Positions 16,984 to 25,820 of a stretch of 64,000 nucleotides of DNA are shown here, in pieces. The translations under genes and the position numbers were made by a program. The DNA lies in contig NZ_FNUB01000005.1 of the NCBI RefSeq assembly GCF_900105985.1, forward strand, positions 2,790,001-2,854,000, in the 5' to 3' direction. Within the stretch, counting starts at the first letter, position 1; each line of letters starts with the position of its first letter. This DNA comes from Tenacibaculum sp. MAR_2010_89. GTDB taxonomy: Bacteria > Bacteroidota > Bacteroidia > Flavobacteriales > Flavobacteriaceae. The notes beneath the pieces are model-generated. The model was not told where the DNA came from. It saw nothing but the letters and a program-made list of their open reading frames with translations, and did not search any database.

Positions 16984-18171
16984 CTAACTAATAACTCCTG
17001 AACCCAGTAACTCTTCTTCTTTATACCAAGCTACAAATTGACCTTCTTGAATTGCTGATTGTGGATTATCAAATTCAACATATAATCCTTTTTCAACTTT
17101 ATGTAACGTTGCTTTTTCTAATTTTTGACGATAGCGTATCCTTCCTTCTACTTCCAAAGTTTCACCAGATTTTAATGCTAAATCTTTACGTACCCAATGT
17201 AATTCTTCATTAGAAACAAATAAAACATTACGGTATAATCCTTTATGATTTTTTCCTTCTCCAGTATAAATTACATTTTCATCAACATCAGTTTCTATAA
17301 CAAATAAAGGTTCTTTTGTTCCTCCTACTGCTAATCCTTTACGTTGTCCTTTTGTAAAATAATGAGCTCCTTGATGTTTTCCTACAACTTTACCATCTTC
17401 TTTCGTATAAACGAACTTTGTAGAAAAATACGCTAATTCAGCCTCTTTATTTTCAAATTGAGTGACTGAACGATTATATCCCTCAAAATCTGAGGGTATT
17501 TGAATAATAACCCCTTCTTTTGGTTGTAATTTTTGCTGTAAAAAATCTGGTAAACGTACTTTACCTATAAAACATAAACCTTGACTATCTTTTTTATCAG
17601 CTGTTATTAAATCTGCCTCTTTAGCTATCTCTCTAACCTCTGGCTTCGTTAATTCACCAACTGGAAATAAAGCTTTTGATAATTGTTTTTGAGATAACTG
17701 ACATAAAAAATACGATTGATCTTTATTAGTATCCTTACCACCTAATAATTTATATACAGGCTTACCATCAATAATTTCTTCTGCTTTTCTACAGTAATGT
17801 CCTGTAGCAACATAATCTGCTCCTAAACTTAATGCAATATCCATAAATACATCAAATTTAATTTCACGATTACATAAAACATCAGGATTAGGAGTTCTTC
17901 CTTTCTCGTACTCATTAAACATATAATCTACAATACGTACTTTATATTGTTCACTTAAATCAACAGTTTGAAATGGAATTCCTAATTTCTCAGCAACAAT
18001 CATTGCATCATTACTATCTTCTAACCACGGACATTCATCAGATATAGTTACAGTATCATCATGCCAATTCTTCATGAATAAACCTATAACCTCATACCCT
18101 TGCTCTTTTAATAAGTGTGCCGTAACACTACTATCAACACCACCTGAAAGTCCTACTACTACTCTTTTCAT
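16984..18171 (-). CDS. mnmA: tRNA-specific 2-thiouridylase MnmA
   Basis: 395 aa. Makes 2-thiouridine at the wobble position of Lys, Glu and Gln tRNAs using ATP and persulfide sulfur. The PP-loop GLSGGVDSS is at 7-15. Catalytic C100 ([11 protein letters not shown]) and C200 ([10 protein letters not shown]) match the E. coli C102/C199 pair. The beta-barrel C-terminus follows. A -7 box on the minus strand lies just upstream (18192-18199). Confidence 0.97.
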   Translation of the reverse strand: MKRVVVGLSGGVDSSVTAHLLKEQGYEVIGLFMKNWHDDTVTISDECPWLEDSNDAMIVAEKLGIPFQTVDLSEQYKVRIVDYMFNEYEKGRTPNPDVLCNREIKFDVFMDIALSLGADYVATGHYCRKAEEIIDGKPVYKLLGGKDTNKDQSYFLCQLSQKQLSKALFPVGELTKPEVREIAKEADLITADKKDSQGLCFIGKVRLPDFLQQKLQPKEGVIIQIPSDFEGYNRSVTQFENKEAELAYFSTKFVYTKEDGKVVGKHQGAHYFTKGQRKGLAVGGTKEPLFVIETDVDENVIYTGEGKNHKGLYRNVLFVSNEELHWVRKDLALKSGETLEVEGRIRYRQKLEKATLHKVEKGLYVEFDNPQSAIQEGQFVAWYKEEELLGSGVIS

Positions 18172-18191
18172 TATTTACTTTTAGTGAGGTG

Positions 18192-18199
18192 CAAATTTA
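18192..18199 (-). promoter_or_regulatory. -7 element TAAATTTG of mnmA
   Basis: Exact TAnnTTTG on the minus strand, 20 bases upstream of the mnmA start. No well-spaced -33 TTG was seen. Confidence 0.5.
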
Positions 18200-18272
18200 C
18201 GAATACCTTTTCAATAATTAATCATTTCAATATAATTCCAATTAACACAGAAATCAACTGAAATTTCACCCG

Positions 18273-18290
18273 AAAAGGGTTACCCCTTTT
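18273..18290 (+). promoter_or_regulatory. AAAAGGG/CCCTTTT hairpin followed by a T run in the leader of the beta-helix gene
   Basis: 7-bp stem, 4-base loop, then TTTTAAG. It looks like a small intrinsic terminator, but it lies between two divergent genes and just 46 bases before the downstream ATG. It may terminate a transcript started farther upstream, act as an attenuator, or be an operator palindrome. The GC content stands out from its surroundings. Confidence 0.35.
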
Positions 18291-18336
18291 TTTTAAGTTC
18301 TCTTTAATTTTACACAAACAACTAACCTATATAATT

Positions 18337-20031
18337 ATGAAAAAAAGTATTTATTTTTTTACCCTAATTCTACATTCAGCCATACTAATTGCTCAAAACA
18401 ATTGTAATTGTGATCATTACATATCCAATTTGAGTGCTACAAATTTCAACCTTATTAATGGTAACTCATTTGATTATAAACCTGGTGATATTTTTTGTAT
18501 TGCTAGTGGTGAATATAAAGGGATTAGACTAGTTAATTTTAATGGCTCACAAAACAACCCTTTAATTTTTAAAAATGATGGAGGAAAAGTTATTTTCTCT
18601 GAAACAACATATCCAGCTATAGAATTAAAAGAAAGTACTTTTATAAAATTTACAGGTACTGGTAATACTGAAAACAAATATGGATTTATTGTTACAGCAA
18701 ATACAACTGCTATAGGAATTACTGAGTTTAGTAGTGATATAGAAATGGATCATATTAAAGTAGAACGTGCTGGTTTCGCTGGTTTTATGGCAAAAACAAA
18801 TCCGAGATGTAATAACCCAAAAACCTGGAGAAGAAATGGATTTATTATGAAAAACATTAAACTTCATGATAATTATATAAAAGACACTGAAGGTGAAGGC
18901 TTCTATATAGGAAGTACAGATGGATATAAAGTTAAAACAAGATTAAAATGTAATGATGAATATGCTTTTCCTCATTGGTTAGAAAACATTGAAATATATA
19001 ATAATAGTATTGAAAATGTTGGCTGGGATGGTATTCAAGTAAATTTAGTGAGAAAAAATGGACAAATTTATAATAATACTATAACTGGTTATGGTACATC
19101 TACAAATAATGGATATCAAAAATTTGCAATGAGTATTGGAGGTGGTCGTTACTCAGTTTATAATAATTATATCAAAAACTTAAACGATGGTAAAGGAATG
19201 CAGTTTATAAGTACTCAAAGTGGTACAATGATATATAATAACGTGATGATTAATCCAAAATCTGATGCTATTTTTATACATAGTAGACATCAATTGGAAG
19301 ATAAAACTAGAGCCTATTATGTTTTAAACAATACAATTATAAACCCTGAAAAATCAGGCGTTAAATTATATACTCATATTACAGAAAGTTCAAATCCAAA
19401 TTTATTAAATACACTACAATCTTCTATTCCTAGTTATTTTGTAAATAATATTATTGTAAATCCAGGTAATAATTATGAAACTACTGGAACATGGAAAAAT
19501 ATTGATGAAAACTATTTTGACTTTAATGCTCCAGATGAAAAAAACATGCTGAAAAAATATATCAGTTCTAATTTACTTTCAAAAAATATTGATACACTTG
19601 GTTTTTCAGATTCATTAAATAATAATTATACTCCAAAAAACAGTAGCTCTAGTATGGTAGATACAGGTGAAGATTTAGTAAAATTTGGTATTACTAATGA
19701 TTTTAATGGAATTAGCAGACCTCTAAACAATGCATTTGATATTGGAGCTTACGAACTAAAAAATGTGAGTAACTCTCTTCATGTAAAATCATTTAAACCT
19801 GAATCAAAAATCATCACTACTCTTTACCCAAACCCAACAAATAATTATATAATCATTAATACATTTTTAAAAATTAATTCAGCTATATTTTATGATATAA
19901 AAGGAAATTTTATTGAAAAAAAGGAAAATCCTTCAAATAAAATCTCTATTTCAAATTTGAAAGAAGGGCTTTATTTTATACGAATAAACTACGAAAACAC
20001 AACTGAAGTTTTACAAATTATAAAAAAATAA
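18337..20031 (+). CDS. Secreted parallel beta-helix protein with T9SS sorting domain
   Basis: 564 aa. Signal peptide 1-~20. Residues ~60-440 contain repeated short strands rich in Asn ladders (NNTITGYG, YNNYIKNLNDG, LNNTIINPEKSG), the pattern of right-handed parallel beta-helix (PbH1) repeats found in polysaccharide lyases and surface proteins. The final ~75 residues (TTLYPNPTNNYIIINTF..., LKEGLYFIRINYENTTEVLQIIKK-like end) form a type A T9SS sorting domain. A glycan-degrading role is possible but no lyase catalytic motif is identified. Ended by a hairpin at 20038-20073. Confidence 0.88.
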   Translation: MKKSIYFFTLILHSAILIAQNNCNCDHYISNLSATNFNLINGNSFDYKPGDIFCIASGEYKGIRLVNFNGSQNNPLIFKNDGGKVIFSETTYPAIELKESTFIKFTGTGNTENKYGFIVTANTTAIGITEFSSDIEMDHIKVERAGFAGFMAKTNPRCNNPKTWRRNGFIMKNIKLHDNYIKDTEGEGFYIGSTDGYKVKTRLKCNDEYAFPHWLENIEIYNNSIENVGWDGIQVNLVRKNGQIYNNTITGYGTSTNNGYQKFAMSIGGGRYSVYNNYIKNLNDGKGMQFISTQSGTMIYNNVMINPKSDAIFIHSRHQLEDKTRAYYVLNNTIINPEKSGVKLYTHITESSNPNLLNTLQSSIPSYFVNNIIVNPGNNYETTGTWKNIDENYFDFNAPDEKNMLKKYISSNLLSKNIDTLGFSDSLNNNYTPKNSSSSMVDTGEDLVKFGITNDFNGISRPLNNAFDIGAYELKNVSNSLHVKSFKPESKIITTLYPNPTNNYIIINTFLKINSAIFYDIKGNFIEKKENPSNKISISNLKEGLYFIRINYENTTEVLQIIKK

Positions 20032-20037
20032 TATTAA

Positions 20038-20073
20038 AAAGAGCTATTGCATTTATAAATACAATAGCTCTTT
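20038..20073. terminator. Bidirectional terminator between convergent genes
   Basis: 12-bp perfect stem (20038-20049 with 20062-20073) around a 12-base loop, with A runs on the left and an AT-rich right side. It serves the beta-helix gene and possibly the convergent YwqK gene. Confidence 0.75.
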
Positions 20074-20096
20074 AAAAAAATATTAAATATGTAAGT

Positions 20097-20801
20097 TTAT
20101 TTATTTTTCAACTCAGATAACTTATTTTTCTTCTTCTTTGTAACTACTTCACCATCCATATAAAATTCCCATTTACCATCTCTCTTACCTTTTTTATAGT
20201 TCCCTTTTTCTTTTATATTTCCTTTCAAATCATAGTATTTCCCTTCACCATGTAATTTTCCTTCTTCATAGCTTACATCTTCTATCAAAACACCATCTTC
20301 AGTAAAAACTTTAGAAGTTCCATGTTTTTTCCCTTGACTATAATATGTTTCTTCTGTTAGCTTTCCATTAGTATAGTAGTTTTTTAATACTCCATCCAAT
20401 TTTCCATTAGCATAATTCTCTTCAGAAATAATTTTTTTCCCATTAGGAAAATAATAAAGCCATGTACCTTCTCTATTTTTTCCTTTCATTTTTCCTTTAC
20501 TCTTTAACTTCCCTGTAATAGTATAAAACTTTACATCAGCCACATTATTAACTAAAGAAAACTCCTTAATAATAGTTGGTTGAGTTGATGAAGTAATTGA
20601 ATAAAATTTAAAAACTCCTATTTCTTTACCATCTTTAAACTCACCTTGATATCTAATTTTTCCGTTTTTATAAAACTTTTTCCAAACTCCAGTTCTTTTA
20701 CCTTTATTATTAAATTGATTTGTTTTTTGAGCACTCATCGTTACTGTAAAAAACATTACTAATAAAATTGTGATTGAAAATATCCTTTTTATATTTATCA
20801 T
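20097..20801 (-). CDS. Exported YwqK/MORN-like repeat protein
   Basis: 234 aa from the ATG at 20801, preceded by a real Shine-Dalgarno-like AAAGGAGTAAC, unusual in this genome; a longer in-frame start at 20840 would disrupt the signal peptide MINIKRIFSITILLVMFF. After the signal, at least six repeats of the type GVWKKFYKNGKIRYQGEFKDG, GVLKNYYTNGKLTEETYYSQGK, GEGKYYDLKGNIKEKGNY run to the end, as in the YwqK toxin/antitoxin-annotated and MORN-like families. Function unknown; likely periplasmic or outer-membrane. It is divergent from the HEAT-like gene, with only 45 bases between starts. Confidence 0.8.
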   Translation of the reverse strand: MINIKRIFSITILLVMFFTVTMSAQKTNQFNNKGKRTGVWKKFYKNGKIRYQGEFKDGKEIGVFKFYSITSSTQPTIIKEFSLVNNVADVKFYTITGKLKSKGKMKGKNREGTWLYYFPNGKKIISEENYANGKLDGVLKNYYTNGKLTEETYYSQGKKHGTSKVFTEDGVLIEDVSYEEGKLHGEGKYYDLKGNIKEKGNYKKGKRDGKWEFYMDGEVVTKKKKNKLSELKNK

Positions 20802-20846
20802 TTTGTTACTCCTTTTACGATTCAAATTTACATAAACCATACCAAT

Positions 20847-21422
20847 ATGAGTATTGATTTTTTAATTACTGTACTAAAAAATATGGATAACCCTGCAAGA
20901 GTTAATCGAAATAACGCAGCAAATATTGTATTAGAACAACCTGAGTTAGTAAATTTCTTAGTTGAATTAACTTTTGACACTAGCAATAAAATTTCAATAA
21001 AAGCTGCTTGGGTATTAGAATGGATTTGTACTCATCATGGTATAAATAACATACACCCTTATCTTGATGTTTTTACTGAAAGCATTTCAAAAGTACATTT
21101 TGATAGCGCTATAAGACCCTGCTCAAAAATATGTGAACATTTAGCCACAGCATATACCTCAAAAAAAGAAAATGACACCAAATTTATTTTAACAGAAAAT
21201 CATATTGATAAAATTGTTGAAACTGGGTTTGACTGGCTTATTACCGATCAAAAAATAGCTGTTAGAGCATATACAATGACTACTCTTTATTTATTCGGCT
21301 TACATAAAAGTTGGATTCACCCCGAACTAAAACACTTAATTAGTACTAAAATAATACATGAAAGTAAAGGTTGCAAAGCTAGAGGCACTAAAATATTAGA
21401 ACTAATTAGTAAACATTCATAA
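20847..21422 (+). CDS. HEAT-like helical repeat protein, function unknown
   Basis: 191 aa, no signal peptide or membrane segment. Alternating amphipathic helices (NPARVNRNNAANIVLEQPELVNFL, KISIKAAWVLEWICTHHG) give the look of HEAT-type repeats. From memory, similar short proteins in Flavobacteriaceae are often mislabelled 'adenylosuccinate lyase'; no catalytic signature of that enzyme is visible, so that name should not be copied. It lies between the YwqK gene and the double-glycine peptides, and the 30-bp peptide element starts 9 bases after its stop. Confidence 0.7.
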   Translation: MSIDFLITVLKNMDNPARVNRNNAANIVLEQPELVNFLVELTFDTSNKISIKAAWVLEWICTHHGINNIHPYLDVFTESISKVHFDSAIRPCSKICEHLATAYTSKKENDTKFILTENHIDKIVETGFDWLITDQKIAVRAYTMTTLYLFGLHKSWIHPELKHLISTKIIHESKGCKARGTKILELISKHS

Positions 21423-21430
21423 AACATTCG

Positions 21431-21460
21431 TTTCGGAAACAAATTTACTTCTTTTGAAAA
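21431..21460 (+). promoter_or_regulatory. 30-bp repeated upstream element, copy 1
   Basis: Begins TTTCGGAAAC and ends TTCTTTTGAAAA. It matches copy 2 at 21747-21776 in 29 of 30 positions and lies 62 bases before the first small peptide gene. It contains near-palindromic TTTC(G)GAAA and TTTYGAAA blocks; the TTCTTTTG part is one base off the TAnnTTTG promoter box. Probably promoter plus operator. Confidence 0.6.
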
Positions 21461-21522
21461 GTCTTTACCTTTTTTTACAAAAACCTTTATAAATTAATTT
21501 TAATTAATTAAAATTATATATT

Positions 21523-21711
21523 ATGTTAAAAAAAATTAAAAGATTAGAGGGTGTTAAAAAATTAAAAACTTCTGATTTAAAAAAGGTTACAGGAGGTTGT
21601 GTTACTTACGATTTAGCTTTTGTTTGCTATGAAGATGGTAATTGTTGGGATTCAAACATTGATTTATCTGGAGATTATATTATGTGTGTTCCTACAGTTC
21701 CTGTATTTTAA
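21523..21711 (+). CDS. Small double-glycine leader peptide (bacteriocin/RiPP-like precursor) 1
   Basis: 62 aa. A 25-residue basic leader MLKKIKRLEGVKKLKTSDLK... ends in VTGG (24-25), the classical cleavage site for peptidase-containing ABC exporters. The core is 37 residues with four cysteines (C26, C35, C41, C55), acidic and aromatic, compatible with disulfides or modification. It shares the leader pattern, leader length and upstream 30-bp element with the next gene. No modification enzyme or C39 exporter is in this window, so the class cannot be fixed; Bacteroidota encode many such orphan precursors. Confidence 0.7.
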   Translation: MLKKIKRLEGVKKLKTSDLKKVTGGCVTYDLAFVCYEDGNCWDSNIDLSGDYIMCVPTVPVF

Positions 21712-21746
21712 CCTAACTTTTTCCCCTTAAAAATAATATTTAATCA

Positions 21747-21776
21747 TTTTCGGAAACAAATTTACTTCTTTCGAAA
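21747..21776 (+). promoter_or_regulatory. 30-bp repeated upstream element, copy 2
   Basis: 29/30 identical to 21431-21460; ends TTCTTTCGAAAA, containing the perfect palindrome TTTCGAAA. Lies 68 bases before the second small peptide gene. Confidence 0.6.
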
Positions 21777-21844
21777 ACTTTTCAACTTTTATATCATCAA
21801 ATCATTCTACATTGATAACAATATTAATAATTAAATTATAAGTT

Positions 21845-22075
21845 ATGTTAAAAAAAGTTTTAAGTTTAAGTGGTGTTCAAGAGTTAAATAATGCTAAAAA
21901 AAAAGTAATCAATGGAGGTGCCAATGATTATTTATGCTTTAAAGCTGATGGATCAAGTTTTAATTCTGGTACTGATGTATCGTCTTCTTCAGTGAACTGT
22001 TCACCTATTGCAGAAGTTGCTGCTAGTGATGATGACTATTTTGAGTTTAATTACAACGATCATATTAGACCATAA
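21845..22075 (+). CDS. Small double-glycine leader peptide (bacteriocin/RiPP-like precursor) 2
   Basis: 76 aa. The leader MLKKVLSLSGVQELNNAKKK ends in INGG at 24-25, the same length as in the neighbour. The core of 51 residues has two cysteines (C31, C52), a Ser-rich stretch and an acidic DDDYFEFNYNDH tail, quite unlike core 1, so leader and promoter are conserved while the product has diverged. A terminator hairpin follows at 22097. Export by a double-glycine peptidase transporter is inference; none is encoded nearby. Confidence 0.7.
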   Translation: MLKKVLSLSGVQELNNAKKKVINGGANDYLCFKADGSSFNSGTDVSSSSVNCSPIAEVAASDDDYFEFNYNDHIRP

Positions 22076-22096
22076 TCTTAAAAGAAATCAAACTAT

Positions 22097-22123
22097 AATA
22101 GCCATGTAAAAAACATGGCTATT
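22097..22123. terminator. Terminator between peptide genes and sterol desaturase
   Basis: 11-bp perfect stem (22097-22107 with 22113-22123), 5-base A loop, then TTT; lies between two convergent genes and may serve both. Confidence 0.75.
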
Positions 22124-22128
22124 TTTAA

Positions 22129-22956
22129 TTAGATATTAGTAGGTTTTCTATATCCTTGAAAAGGTTGTTTTAATAACTCTTTTAAACTGGAATTTATTTC
22201 TTCATCTGGAAATGTATCAACACCGTATACTATTTTTTCGCGGTCTAATTCCATGTAAGTACCAAATACTCTATCCCAAATAGAAAAAATATTCCCATAA
22301 TTACTATCAGTATAAGGCAATAAATTATGATGATGCACTTTATGCATATCTGGAGAAACTATAACATAACTCAATATCTTATCTAATTTTTTAGGTATTT
22401 TAATATTTGCATGATTGAATTGAGTTAAAACTAAAGAACAGGATTGATACAACATAACAACTGCAATAGGAGCTCCTACTAAAAACACACCTAATAAAGT
22501 AAATATAAATCGTATTATACTTTCAATAGGATGATGTCTGTTTGCTGTTGTGGTGTCTACCTTATGATCTGTATGATGAACTAAATGTACCATCCATAAC
22601 GGCTTTACCTTGTGCTCTACAAAATGTGCTAAATAAGCTCCAAAAAAATCTAAAAAAAATACTCCTAAACAAACATAAAGCCATAATGGAATTTTAGGTA
22701 ACCTATTTATTAGCCCAAAGTTATTTTCTTGTACCCAATCAGCCGTTTTTAATAATAAAAAAGCCAACAAAAAATTAATTACAATAGTAGTTCCTGTAAA
22801 AAACAAATTAGGAAATGAATGCTTCCATTTATTGTACTTAAAATTAAATAATGGTATGGCGCCTTCGAGTAACCAAAAAAAAGTTATTCCTCCAACAAGT
22901 ATTAAACTTCTATGAGCTGAAGGAATTGTTTCAAAATAATTTATAAGGGTTTCCAA
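22129..22956 (-). CDS. Sterol desaturase / fatty acid hydroxylase family membrane protein
   Basis: 275 aa, about five transmembrane helices. The di-iron histidine clusters are visible: AHFVEH (~119-124), HLVHHTDH (~131-138), NRHHP (~146-150) and DMHKVHHHN (~212-220). These enzymes hydroxylate or desaturate lipids such as fatty acids or hopanoid/carotenoid-like compounds; the substrate is not evident. No operon partner. Confidence 0.9.
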   Translation of the reverse strand: METLINYFETIPSAHRSLILVGGITFFWLLEGAIPLFNFKYNKWKHSFPNLFFTGTTIVINFLLAFLLLKTADWVQENNFGLINRLPKIPLWLYVCLGVFFLDFFGAYLAHFVEHKVKPLWMVHLVHHTDHKVDTTTANRHHPIESIIRFIFTLLGVFLVGAPIAVVMLYQSCSLVLTQFNHANIKIPKKLDKILSYVIVSPDMHKVHHHNLLPYTDSNYGNIFSIWDRVFGTYMELDREKIVYGVDTFPDEEINSSLKELLKQPFQGYRKPTNI

Positions 22957-23019
22957 TATGTACTAGTTTTCCTTAAAAATAAAAAAAAGTTTTGAGTTAG
23001 TCTTTTCTTTTTTAATAAT

Positions 23020-23265
23020 CTACAATTTTTGTAAAAAAACTTCTACTTCATCTTTTTGATGTAAAGTTTAATTTTTTTTCCTAATCGAAATCTACTTGAC
23101 CTAACTAACCGCTTCAAGTAATACATTTCTAAGAGTAGATATTATTTTATTTGATAACCCTAATTTTATAAAGCTACATAATTCTCGCTCTGACTTACTT
23201 AAAGTTGAAAAATATTTTTCTAAATATCTATCTTTTTATTTTTTACTAAGTTATATTCAAGCTTC
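23020..23265 (-). pseudogene. Decayed C-terminus of a LuxR-type (GerE) helix-turn-helix regulator
   Basis: On the minus strand, 23232-23101 translates to a LuxR-like segment LEKYFSTLSKSERELCSFI then KLGLSNKIISTLRNVLLEAV before a stop; this follows the usual LS..E.ELC..I..GLSNKEIA pattern. Farther on, a shifted frame gives RFRLGKKI and, in yet another frame, DEVEVFLQKL and a stop at 23020, the usual end of Flavobacterial TPR-LuxR proteins. At least two frame breaks separate the pieces, and no N-terminal part remains. The rest of the 22957-23314 gap shows nothing else. Confidence 0.65.
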
Positions 23266-23314
23266 TTAAAATTAAAAATAACAACCCTTACACCAATTCA
23301 TTACACTAAAAATT

Positions 23315-23863
23315 CTATCGTTGCTTTTTAGCTCTAGGTGATCTTCTAACTTTTTCATTAGATTTTAAAGGTAAGCGCTTTTTTAATTCTTCAACAATTC
23401 TATAAGTAGCAGGGCAAATCTCAGTATTGTTTATTGTTAAATCTGAAATTTGAGCAAACTTTTTACGATTGGTATGTGGATATTCAGCGCATGCCTTTGG
23501 CCGAACATCATAAATATAACAAGAATTATCTCGTTCATCTAAAAAAGTACAGGGTGCAGATTTCAACACCATAAAATCGTCTGAATCTCTTTCTAAATAT
23601 TGATCAACAAAGTTATGAACTTTCATTTTTAAATGTTTTGCTACTCGTTCAATATCTTTATCAGTAAAAATTGGAGATGTTGTTTTGCAACAATTACCAC
23701 AATCTAAACAATCGGTTTTTTCAAACTCTTCATCATGAATCTCTCTAACAATTAAATCTAAACGTTTTGGCGTTCTCTTTTTTAAAAGTTGAAAATATTT
23801 TTTATTCTCTTCTAAAGCGTCTTTTGCTAATTTCTCTAAATTTTCTAAATCTTTATCCATCAT
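23315..23863 (-). CDS. YkgJ family cysteine-cluster protein
   Basis: 182 aa, soluble. The zinc/iron-chelating cluster pattern is CLDCGNCCKTTSP (~56-68) followed by CTFLDERDNSCYIYDVRPKAC (~104-124, spaced Cys residues) and a late EICPATY. Family UPF0153/YkgJ; suggested metal or Fe-S binding, with no proven reaction. N- and C-termini are basic. A -7 box lies upstream on the minus strand. Confidence 0.88.
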   Translation of the reverse strand: MMDKDLENLEKLAKDALEENKKYFQLLKKRTPKRLDLIVREIHDEEFEKTDCLDCGNCCKTTSPIFTDKDIERVAKHLKMKVHNFVDQYLERDSDDFMVLKSAPCTFLDERDNSCYIYDVRPKACAEYPHTNRKKFAQISDLTINNTEICPATYRIVEELKKRLPLKSNEKVRRSPRAKKQR

Positions 23864-23953
23864 TCAACAGTTTAAATATAACTATAATTCTATTAATTAT
23901 TTTCTTAAAATCTAAAAGAAAACTAGACGCCTTTTTAGCATTTTAAATCATTG

Positions 23954-23961
23954 CAAAAATA
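23954..23961 (-). promoter_or_regulatory. -7 element TATTTTTG upstream of the YkgJ gene
   Basis: Exact TAnnTTTG on the minus strand, about 90 bases upstream of the YkgJ-family start. Confidence 0.4.
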
Positions 23962-24010
23962 CCTATATAAATTGTTAGAATCACTTTAAATATCATCCAA
24001 ATAAATTATG

Positions 24011-24018
24011 TAATTTTG
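24011..24018 (+). promoter_or_regulatory. -7 element TAATTTTG of argS
   Basis: Exact TAnnTTTG match ending 21 bases before the argS ATG. Confidence 0.55.
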
Positions 24019-24039
24019 CACATCAATTTTTAATAAATA

Positions 24040-25812
24040 ATGAGTATTCAAACCTTAATAGAAACTAAAGTAAAAGAAGGATTTTTAGCCTTGTATAATA
24101 TTGAAATTCCAAGTGTTGAATTTCAAGCAACTCGTAAAGATTTTGAAGGAGACATCACTGTTGTTGTGTTCCCTTTACTGCGGTACAAAAAAGGAAATCC
24201 AGTTCAAATTGGTGAAGATTTAGGTAAGTACTTAGTAGAAAACATAGAAGAAATAACTAATTATAATGTAGTTAAAGGTTTTTTAAATTTAGTAATTGAC
24301 GATTCTTTTTATGTAAACTTCTTTAACCAAATTTCAACTAACACTTCATATGGCTTTGTAAATGAAAACAAGATTGATGCTCGTATGGTTGAATATTCAT
24401 CTCCTAACACCAACAAACCTTTACATTTAGGGCATGTTAGAAATGTGTTACTTGGATATTCGGTTGCTGAAATATTAAAAGCATCTGGAAAGAAAGTTTA
24501 CAAAACTCAGATTATTAATGATCGTGGTATTCATATTTGTAAGTCTATGTTGGCTTGGGAAAAGTTCGGTAACGGAGAAACTCCAAACTCAACAGGTTTA
24601 AAAGGTGATAAATTAGTAGGTAATTATTATGTGAAGTTTGACCAAGAATATAAAAAAGAGATTGCTGCGTTAATTGCTTCTGGTATTTCTGAAGATGATG
24701 CAAAAAAGCAAGCTCCATTATTTATAGAAGCTCAAGAAATGCTTCGTAAATGGGAATCTGGTGATGAAGAAGTTGTAGCCTTATGGGAAACTATGAATGG
24801 ATGGGTGTATAAAGGTTTCGATGTTACTTATAAAAATATAGGTGTAGATTTCGATAAATTATACTACGAGAGTAATACTTACTTATTAGGTAAAGATGTT
24901 ATTGAAGAGGGGTTAAAAACGAATGTTTTTTTAAAAAAGGAAGATGGTTCTGTTTGGTGTAATTTAACTGATGAAGGTTTAGATGAAAAACTAGTATTAC
25001 GTTCTGATGGAACTGCTGTTTATATGACGCAAGATATTGGTACTGCCATTCAACGTTCTAAAGACATGCCTGATGTTGGTGGAATGGTATATACAGTTGG
25101 TAATGAACAAGATTATCACTTTAAAGTATTATTCTTAATTCTTAAAAAGTTAGGGTATTCTTGGGCTAGTCAACTACATCATTTAAGTTACGGAATGGTT
25201 GATTTACCTTCTGGAAAAATGAAATCTCGTGAAGGTACAGTAGTAGATGCAGATGATTTAATGGATGAAATGACTGATACAGCGCGTACTATTTCTCAAG
25301 AACTAGGGAAATTAGAAGGGTATTCTAATGAAGAGAAAGAAGAATTGTATAAAATTATTGGATTAGGAGCTTTAAAATATTTTATCTTAAAAGTAGATCC
25401 TAAAAAGAGAATTTTATTTGATCCAAAATCTTCGGTAGATTTTCAAGGAAATACAGGGCCTTTTATTCAATACACCTATGCTAGAATTCAATCAATTATA
25501 AGAAAAGCAACTTTTGATTATTCTCAACCTGTAGCTATTGAATTACACGATAAAGAAAAAGAATTAATTAAGCAATTAGAATTATATCCTGAAATAATTC
25601 AGCAAGCTGCTAATAATTATTCACCAGCAGTTATTGCAAATTACACCTACGAATTGGTTAAAGAGTTTAATTCTTTCTACCAAAACGTACATATTTTAGG
25701 AGAAGAAGATCAAGATAAAAAAACATTTAGAGTTCAGCTAGCTAAAAAAGTTGCTAATACTATAAAGTCTGCATTTAATTTATTAGGAATTCAGGTTCCT
25801 GAAAGAATGTAG
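24040..25812 (+). CDS. argS: Arginine--tRNA ligase
   Basis: 590 aa class I synthetase charging tRNA-Arg. The N-terminal Add1 domain spans ~1-110. The HIGH signature is PLHLGHVRN (~128-136), and the KMSKS equivalent is GKMKSREGTVV (~396-406). The C-terminal anticodon-binding helical domain ends in the conserved FNLLGIQVPERM. Single gene with its own promoter; followed by a 160-bp composite repeat instead of an obvious terminator. Confidence 0.97.
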   Translation: MSIQTLIETKVKEGFLALYNIEIPSVEFQATRKDFEGDITVVVFPLLRYKKGNPVQIGEDLGKYLVENIEEITNYNVVKGFLNLVIDDSFYVNFFNQISTNTSYGFVNENKIDARMVEYSSPNTNKPLHLGHVRNVLLGYSVAEILKASGKKVYKTQIINDRGIHICKSMLAWEKFGNGETPNSTGLKGDKLVGNYYVKFDQEYKKEIAALIASGISEDDAKKQAPLFIEAQEMLRKWESGDEEVVALWETMNGWVYKGFDVTYKNIGVDFDKLYYESNTYLLGKDVIEEGLKTNVFLKKEDGSVWCNLTDEGLDEKLVLRSDGTAVYMTQDIGTAIQRSKDMPDVGGMVYTVGNEQDYHFKVLFLILKKLGYSWASQLHHLSYGMVDLPSGKMKSREGTVVDADDLMDEMTDTARTISQELGKLEGYSNEEKEELYKIIGLGALKYFILKVDPKKRILFDPKSSVDFQGNTGPFIQYTYARIQSIIRKATFDYSQPVAIELHDKEKELIKQLELYPEIIQQAANNYSPAVIANYTYELVKEFNSFYQNVHILGEEDQDKKTFRVQLAKKVANTIKSAFNLLGIQVPERM

Positions 25813-25820
25813 AAAAGTTA

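Noticed and set aside
20847..21422. Adenylosuccinate lyase annotation
   Set aside because: 191 aa and no lyase signature; the sequence looks like helical repeats.
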